Part shown: in pieces, positions 59,550-64,000 of the stretch
Position numbering within the stretch: position 1 is the first letter of the stretch
Layout of the letters: each line of letters opens with the position of its first letter
Assembly (NCBI GenBank): GCA_036783645.1
Contig: DAIPWT010000001.1
Span: forward strand, 1 to 64,000
DNA: 64,000 bases
Source of the DNA: UBA4732 sp002404095
GTDB taxonomy: Bacteria > Planctomycetota > Planctomycetia > Gemmatales > Gemmataceae
Direction: 5' to 3'
The notes under the pieces: generated by a model
What the model was told of the DNA's origin: nothing
The model's input: only the letters and a program-made list of their open reading frames with translations
Database searches by the model: none
Program-made: the position numbers and the translations under genes

Positions 59550-60743
59550 ATGTTCGACCTTGCCGCCGTGCAGACCGCCGTCCGCGACCTCGGCCTTGAC
59601 GGCTGGTTGCTCTACGACTTCCGCGGCCTCAACGTCTTGGCTCGTCGCGTACTCGCCGTGCCGGCCGACGCCATTCTGACGCGGCGCTGGTTCTACTTCA
59701 TCCCGGCGCAAGGCGAACCGCGGAAGTTGCTGCATCGCATCGAGCCGCATGCCCTGGACCACCTGCCGGGCGCGGCGCGGTCGTACTTGCGATGGCAGGA
59801 ACTGGAAGCCGGCGTCGCGGCGCTCACGGCCGGCGCCCGTCGCGTGGCGATGGAATATGTGCCGCGCAACGCCAATCCTTACGTCTCGCGCGTGGACGCC
59901 GGCACCGTCGAGCTGGTGCGCTCCAACGGCGTCGAAGTCGTTTCGTCGGGCGATCTGGTGCAGCTGTTCGAGGCGTGCTGGGACGAGGAGCAATGGGCCA
60001 TGCACTTGGAGGCGGCCAAGCATACACGATCCGCCTACGATGCGGCCTTCGCCTTCATCGCCGAGCGCGTCCGCCGCGATGGTGGAGTGCGCGAAACAGA
60101 GGTGCAGCAGCGCATTCTCGACCACTTTGCAGAACACAGCCTCGTCACAGACCACCCGCCCATCGTCGGCGTCGGCCCCCACAGCGGCGATCCGCACTAT
60201 GCTCCCGCCGCCGGCCCCAACGATACGGCGATGAAAGAGGGTGATTTTGTCCTCATCGACCTATGGGCGAAACTCGACAAGCCGCGAGCCGTGTTTAGCG
60301 ACCTGACGCGCGTGGCCTTCATCGGCAAGGAAGTACCGGCGCGCTACGAGGAGATTTTCCAGATTGTGGCGCGGGCGCGCGACGCGGCGATCCTCCGCGT
60401 GCGCACAGCTTACGACAAAGGAGAGCTTTTACAGGGCTGGCAGGTAGACCGGGCGGCGCGTGAGGTGATCGAGCGGGCCGGCTATGGCGAAGCGTTTTGC
60501 CATCGGACCGGCCACTCCATCGGCCAGGAAACCCACGGCAACGGCGCGAACATGGACGACTTGGAGACGCATGAGGAAAGGCGCGTGTTGCCGCGGACGT
60601 GCTTTTCCATCGAGCCGGGGATCTACCTGCCGGAGTTCGGCGTCCGCAGCGAAGTGAACGTCTTCTTAGACGGGGTTCGCAAGGTCCACGTCACGGGCGG
60701 CGATCCGCAGACGGAAGTTGCGGCGATTTTGAAGGAGTGGTAG
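59550..60743 (+). CDS. M24 metallopeptidase (Xaa-Pro aminopeptidase-like)
   Basis: 397 residues. An N-terminal creatinase-like domain (about 1-155) precedes the pita-bread catalytic domain. The five dinuclear-metal ligands are recognisable: Asp in VLIDLWAK, Asp in FSDLTRV, His in HRTGHSIGQ, Glu in FSIEPGIYL and Glu in RSEVNVF. It should remove an N-terminal residue before proline or act on small peptides. The middle Asp-Leu-Trp-Ala rather than the more usual DxGA is a mild divergence. The ATG at 59550 follows AAAGGA. The next gene is 54 bases downstream on the same strand. Confidence 0.9.
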   Translation: MFDLAAVQTAVRDLGLDGWLLYDFRGLNVLARRVLAVPADAILTRRWFYFIPAQGEPRKLLHRIEPHALDHLPGAARSYLRWQELEAGVAALTAGARRVAMEYVPRNANPYVSRVDAGTVELVRSNGVEVVSSGDLVQLFEACWDEEQWAMHLEAAKHTRSAYDAAFAFIAERVRRDGGVRETEVQQRILDHFAEHSLVTDHPPIVGVGPHSGDPHYAPAAGPNDTAMKEGDFVLIDLWAKLDKPRAVFSDLTRVAFIGKEVPARYEEIFQIVARARDAAILRVRTAYDKGELLQGWQVDRAAREVIERAGYGEAFCHRTGHSIGQETHGNGANMDDLETHEERRVLPRTCFSIEPGIYLPEFGVRSEVNVFLDGVRKVHVTGGDPQTEVAAILKEW

Positions 60744-60797
60744 TGAAGATTGGTAAGCGGGCTTGGATGGCAACGCGTGAAGTATGAGGAAGATGTG

Positions 60798-62225
60798 ATG
60801 GCGGAGTACCGCCGTATAGCGAGTTTGAAGACCGCGGAAGACTTCCTTAGTCGCCTGGCGGCGCTCGGCATCGCTATGCCGTTTGACGCCGACCTATTGC
60901 CGGCGCCGAACGGTCCGCTGGCGCAACCCTTCGCCGTGGCCGGACGGATGATCGGCAACCGTTTCTGCGTGTTGCCGATGGAGGGCTGGGACGGCACGGC
61001 CGACGGTCGGCCGACCGAGTTGACGTTTCGTCGTTGGCGCCGTTTCGGCGCGGGCGGCGCCAAGCTGATCTGGGGCGGTGAGGCCGTGGCCGTGCGCGCC
61101 GACGGCCGAGCCAGCCCCAACGAGTTGCTTTTGACTGAAGAAACGCTTCCGAGCTTTGCCTCCCTGCGCGAAGCGCTGATCGACGAACACCGTCAATGTC
61201 ACGGCCGCGTTGACGACCTACTTGTCGGATTGCAATTGACGCATTCCGGCCGATTCGCGCGGCCGCGCGAACACGGGCGCCTTGAACCCGTCATCCTGTA
61301 CCGGCATCCCATCCTTGACCGCAAGTTCCACGTCGCCCAGGGTCATTCCCCACTCACCGACGGCGAGGTCGCGCGCCTAGTGGACGACTTTGTGCGCGCC
61401 GCCCGGCGTGCGCAGCGAGCCGGCTTCGACTTCATCGACGTGAAGCACTGTCACGGCTACTTGGGCCATGAGTTCCTCAGCGCCGTAGATCGTCCCGGCC
61501 GCTACGGCGGCAGTTTCGATAATCGCACACGATTTCTCCGCGAAGTCGCCGCTGGCGTCCGCGCTGAGGCGCCGGGGTTGGCTGTCGGCGTCCGCATCAG
61601 CGCCGTGGACTGGATTCCGTTTCGAGCGGGACCGGACGGTCGCGGCGAGCCGGAGGCGTTGCCTGACGGTGGTTATCGGCACGCCTTCGGCGGCGACGGC
61701 ACCGGTGTCGGCGCCGACCTGACCGAGCCGCGCGCATTCCTGGACTTGTTGGAATCGCTAGACATTCGGTTGGCTTGCATCGCGGTCGGCAGTCCCTACT
61801 ACAACCCACACATCCAGCGGCCGGCGCTGTTTCCCCCATCGGACGGCTACCTGCCTCCGGAAGATCCGCTGGTCGGCGTGGCCCGACAAATCGCGATCAC
61901 GGCCGATCTGAAGCGGCACGCACCGGGGTTGATGGTGATCGGTTCGGGATATTCCTACTTACAGGAGTGGCTTCCGCATATAGGACAGGCGGTGGTGCGA
62001 ACGCGGGCGGCGGACTTCATCGGCTTGGGGCGAATGGCGTTGAGCTACCCGGAAATGCCGGCGGACGTGCTATCGGGCCGGCCGTTGCGCCGCAAGCAGA
62101 TCTGCCGCACCTTCAGCGACTGCACCACGGCGCCGCGCAACGGCATGGTATCGGGGTGTTATCCGCTCGACCCGTTTTATAAGGCGCGTGAGGAGGCGGT
62201 TCGGCTCACGGTTCTGAAGCGCTAA
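60798..62225 (+). CDS. NADH:flavin oxidoreductase (old yellow enzyme family)
   Basis: 475 residues, a TIM-barrel FMN enzyme. The N-terminal part has IGNRFCVLPMEGWDGTADGR (FMN-binding strand 1 and loop) and GGAKLIWGGEAVAV; then LLVGLQLTHSGRFARP and DFIDVKHCHGYLGHEFLS, with the substrate-binding His and catalytic region; DFIGLGRMALSYPE binds the FMN phosphate. A Cys-rich C-terminal segment (CRTFSDCTTAPRNG, later CYPLDPF) lies where 2,4-dienoyl-CoA reductases bind an Fe-S cluster, but the pattern is incomplete and the FAD domain is missing. GAGGA is seven bases before the ATG. Substrate unknown. Confidence 0.88.
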   Translation: MAEYRRIASLKTAEDFLSRLAALGIAMPFDADLLPAPNGPLAQPFAVAGRMIGNRFCVLPMEGWDGTADGRPTELTFRRWRRFGAGGAKLIWGGEAVAVRADGRASPNELLLTEETLPSFASLREALIDEHRQCHGRVDDLLVGLQLTHSGRFARPREHGRLEPVILYRHPILDRKFHVAQGHSPLTDGEVARLVDDFVRAARRAQRAGFDFIDVKHCHGYLGHEFLSAVDRPGRYGGSFDNRTRFLREVAAGVRAEAPGLAVGVRISAVDWIPFRAGPDGRGEPEALPDGGYRHAFGGDGTGVGADLTEPRAFLDLLESLDIRLACIAVGSPYYNPHIQRPALFPPSDGYLPPEDPLVGVARQIAITADLKRHAPGLMVIGSGYSYLQEWLPHIGQAVVRTRAADFIGLGRMALSYPEMPADVLSGRPLRRKQICRTFSDCTTAPRNGMVSGCYPLDPFYKAREEAVRLTVLKR

Positions 62226-62238
62226 CGCAGAATCAATA

Positions 62239-62349
62239 CTAGTGCTCTGTCACTCGTCGATTGATGGGTGTCGTAGGACGGTTTTGCAAACCGTCCGGAC
62301 GGTTTACAAAACCGTCCAACCCATCAATCGACGAGTGACAGAGCACTAG
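62239..62349. repeat. Perfect 31-base inverted repeat with inner hairpins
   Basis: Left arm 62239-62269 (ctagtgctctgtcactcgtc...) and right arm 62319-62349 are exact complements. Between them are hairpin-forming ggacggttttgcaaaccgtc and its partner. It shares four bases (ctag) with the next palindrome. It follows the old-yellow-enzyme gene by 13 bases. Confidence 0.9.
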
Positions 62350-62403
62350 CCCCGCGCGCAAGCGAGGGGTGAGGCGAAACCCCTCGCTTGCGCGCGGGGC
62401 TAG
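62346..62403. repeat. Palindromic repeat family F, copy 2
   Basis: Perfect 24-base arms (62346-62369, 62380-62403) around tgaggcgaaa. The core gcaagcgagggg is shared with 19384-19451. It lies 24 bases before the stop of the leftward secreted protein. Confidence 0.9.
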
Positions 62404-62427
62404 TAATTTCGATTCGTTGCAGACGCG

Positions 62428-63039
62428 CTATTTCAAATTGCCAAGAGGCGTCGGCGCTTGCGGTACCGGCGCCGTCTCGAAATAAGCCACCCCGCGCGTC
62501 TCCTGTGTGCGGCTATCCTGGCGCACCAAGTGAGCCGCGGGCCAGGACCGGATCGCGGGCCTGCTCGTGGTCAACGGCTGTAAGGTCGGGCGGGCGGCCA
62601 CGATGACCGGGGCTGGCACGGCGGCAATGGGCGTCAGGACAATCCTCGGACGCGCGACAATTGCTCCAATAACGGAAGGTTTCACGGTCCCCACGGCGGG
62701 CAAGCCGGAGGGGATGACGGCAAGTTTGGACGGAGCCAATGAGGTCGGCGCCGCCAGCCAGGCTGGCGGCACGGTTGGCGCGGCGAGCAAGTCCACTGCC
62801 GGTTTCGGTGCGATCGCGGAAATTAGTAGGATGTGATCCGTGGACGGCGGCAACCGTTGAGGCGGCGGCACCACGCGCGGCAAAGCCAGCAGCGCATCGG
62901 TTTCCGGCCCGCCGTGAACCACTGGCGCGAAACTGGAGACGACGAGGGACGGACCCTGAGCCGAGGCGGGCTGCGTTAGCCCACAGACAATGGCCGCCGT
63001 CGCAAGTAAGGTGAGGGCGTATCTCAAAATCTCGCGCAT
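62428..63039 (-). CDS. Secreted alanine/proline-rich protein
   Basis: 203 residues. A clear signal peptide (LRYALTLLATAAIVCGL, ending ASAQG, cleavage near 28). The mature part is Ala/Pro/Val-rich, low in Cys and aromatic residues, with many PAxxA repeats (VPAPVIVAARP, APTVPPAWLAAP), likely extended or disordered. GGAG lies eight bases before the ATG. No domain recognised; it could be a cell-wall-associated or export-linked protein, but this is not shown by the sequence. Confidence 0.65.
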   Translation of the reverse strand: MREILRYALTLLATAAIVCGLTQPASAQGPSLVVSSFAPVVHGGPETDALLALPRVVPPPQRLPPSTDHILLISAIAPKPAVDLLAAPTVPPAWLAAPTSLAPSKLAVIPSGLPAVGTVKPSVIGAIVARPRIVLTPIAAVPAPVIVAARPTLQPLTTSRPAIRSWPAAHLVRQDSRTQETRGVAYFETAPVPQAPTPLGNLK

Positions 63040-63070
63040 GGAAATCTCCGAAAATGGAAGAGAAAGAGAT

Positions 63071-63139
63071 GTCGTTTAGCCGCGACCCGAAGGGGAGCGC
63101 TCTGTCGGAGCGCTCCCCTTCGGGTCGCGGCTAAACGAC
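63071..63139. repeat. Palindromic repeat family B, copy 5 (full length)
   Basis: The complete form: gtcgtttagccgcgacccga and onwards pairs with its exact complement ending ggctaaacgac, around tgtcg. It lies between two leftward secreted-protein genes. It is the best reference copy for the family. Confidence 0.92.
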
Positions 63140-63157
63140 TTTTCCATCCGTCGCCGC

Positions 63158-63724
63158 TCAGGGGCCGGCAAGTTCGCGGTTGACCGCCCGCTGCGACTCG
63201 ACCGTGCAGCCGGGATACAGATGCAGGTGGTCGAGGTCGATATAAATCACCTTCACGCGCGGCTTGACGCAGCGGAAGGGGAACGGATAACCTGATTCAA
63301 TCGTTTCGGTATAGGTGATGGTGCATTTCCAGTGGCAATGATGCAACTGAGCCGGCCCGATCAGCGGGAAGAAGCGCGGCGGGTCGATGGTGTCCTTGAC
63401 GCGCTCCTTGATGACCTCGACGTTGTCGCGGAACTCTTCATAGAAGTACGGCACGCCGCGGGTGACGTGCTCCAGGGCGCGCAGGACGCGGGCGTCGTCG
63501 GGCTGGTCCTCGCACGTCGGCGGCGGGAAGCCCTCGCGGATCGGCGGCAGCACCGGCGTTCGGAAGTCATTGGGGTAACAGTATTTTTCCTCCATGCGCT
63601 CCGTGACCCACGGGGGCACGGGGATGGGGGTGAAGAGACCGGCTGAGAAAGGGGCACAGCCGGCGGCCACCCACGGCGCAAGCACGGCCGCGGCCCAAAG
63701 CAACAAGGATCGCCTCGTTCGCAT
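63158..63724 (-). CDS. Lipoprotein of unknown function
   Basis: 188 residues. A basic N-terminus and hydrophobic segment end at the lipobox VAAGC (Cys about 22), so the mature protein is probably lipid-anchored. The conserved-looking body contains CYPNDFRTPVLPPIREGFPP, DDARVLRALEHVTRGVPYFY, and HHCHWKCTITYTETI, with several Cys and His residues that could bind a metal. The C-terminal LHLYPGCTVE closes it. The start at 63724 has GGGAG seven bases upstream; an ATG at 63742 is weaker. No family recognised. Confidence 0.7.
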   Translation of the reverse strand: MRTRRSLLLWAAAVLAPWVAAGCAPFSAGLFTPIPVPPWVTERMEEKYCYPNDFRTPVLPPIREGFPPPTCEDQPDDARVLRALEHVTRGVPYFYEEFRDNVEVIKERVKDTIDPPRFFPLIGPAQLHHCHWKCTITYTETIESGYPFPFRCVKPRVKVIYIDLDHLHLYPGCTVESQRAVNRELAGP

Positions 63725-63895
63725 CCGACTACTCCCTTCCAACTGAAGTCCGCGCCGGCGCGAGATCGCGCCCAGCCCGGTCCACTATTCGCACTGCTTG
63801 TTAGCAAATATCGGACGCCATGCACGGCGACTTTAACGACGAATCCGTTTGGATGAAGAAAGCCGAAAATGAGGAGTATTCCGAAGCGGCCCGAT

Positions 63896-63955
63896 ATGTC
63901 CTATAGGTCCTATTCGTCCTATACGTCCTATAGGGCTTATAGAGCAAACGAAGAC
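63896..63955. repeat. Repeat family C, copy 2
   Basis: Built of the same gtcctataggtcctat and cgtcctata units as the repeat at the AtuA end, followed by the partial right-arm text gagcaaacgaagac. The arms are less symmetric than in copy 1. Confidence 0.75.
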
Positions 63956-63988
63956 ACTGCCAGTAGGCGAGATAAGGGGAGCCGGTCC

Positions 63989-64000
63989 ATGTCTACGGCC
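63989..64000 (+). CDS. Possible start of a gene cut by the window end
   Basis: An ATG at 63989 preceded by AAGGGGAG about ten bases upstream; only four codons (MSTA) are visible. The 60 bases before it hold repeat family C. Nothing can be said about the product. Confidence 0.3.

Noticed and set aside
1..64000. tRNA, rRNA, riboswitch or prophage genes
   Set aside because: Intergenic stretches were read for CCA-type cloverleaf arms, conserved riboswitch cores and phage modules; none was convincing by eye. A covariance-model scan would be decisive.

Overview
The window is a GC-rich bacterial chromosome segment that reads as Planctomycetota, most likely family Gemmataceae. The evidence is the set of families present: adjacent DUF1501 and cytochrome-c/DUF1549/DUF1553 genes, a DUF1559 prepilin-like protein, an ECF sigma factor paired with a membrane Ser/Thr kinase, a futalosine-pathway menaquinone enzyme, a PPi-type phosphofructokinase and many large proteins without recognisable families. 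No rRNA, tRNA, CRISPR array, phage or intact transposase was seen. Placement below phylum is inference.

Layout. 0.07-3.8 kb (minus strand): a small polyketide operon of methyltransferase, FAD oxidoreductase and type III PKS, followed by pdxH. 4.0-15 kb: signalling and membrane genes, namely a PP2C phosphatase, a 1.36-kaa coiled-coil membrane protein, a 1-kaa polytopic zinc-ribbon protein, a Ser/Thr kinase and its ECF sigma factor. 15.1-17.6 kb: a frameshifted UGT-type glycosyltransferase with a sterol desaturase/hydroxylase. 17.8-29 kb: EF-hand protein, purQ, histidine phosphatase, a frameshifted small membrane protein, a two-gene amino-acid ABC importer, mqnD, a GTPase, a large secreted esterase-like hydrolase, a D-malate/tartrate-type dehydrogenase and a lipoprotein. 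30-34 kb: an SGNH-MBOAT-SGNH polysaccharide-acylation operon. 34.1-36.7 kb: AtuA, an AtuA-like small domain and an enoyl-CoA hydratase. 36.7-41.6 kb: a scarred region with a DUF1559 gene (frameshifted), lipoproteins, duplicated promoter and gene tails, and a membrane-protein gene split by a small palindromic mobile element. 41.7-50.3 kb: recD2, an anti-sigma/FecR-like membrane protein and a 1.3-kaa unknown protein. 50.4-54.2 kb: DUF1501 and planctomycete cytochrome genes. 54.4-63.7 kb: a two-gene unknown unit, MmgE/PrpD, small unknowns, pfp, an M24 peptidase, an old-yellow-enzyme-like oxidoreductase and two secreted proteins.

The most distinctive property is the density of intergenic palindromes. 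At least four families recur inside the window, and others occur once. Several sit exactly at gene ends, and in two cases (AtuA at 35462, RecD2 at 43944) an arm of the palindrome carries the stop codon. The strongest single observation is at 39536-39780. A 245-bp palindromic element with about 24-bp terminal inverted repeats is flanked by a 9-bp near-perfect target duplication and interrupts a membrane-protein gene; removing the element plus one target copy restores one continuous reading frame. Three further genes carry apparent one-base frameshifts (near 15805, 20811 and 37357). These may be real decay or assembly errors; the ten-N gap at 50339-50348 shows that the sequence is a draft.
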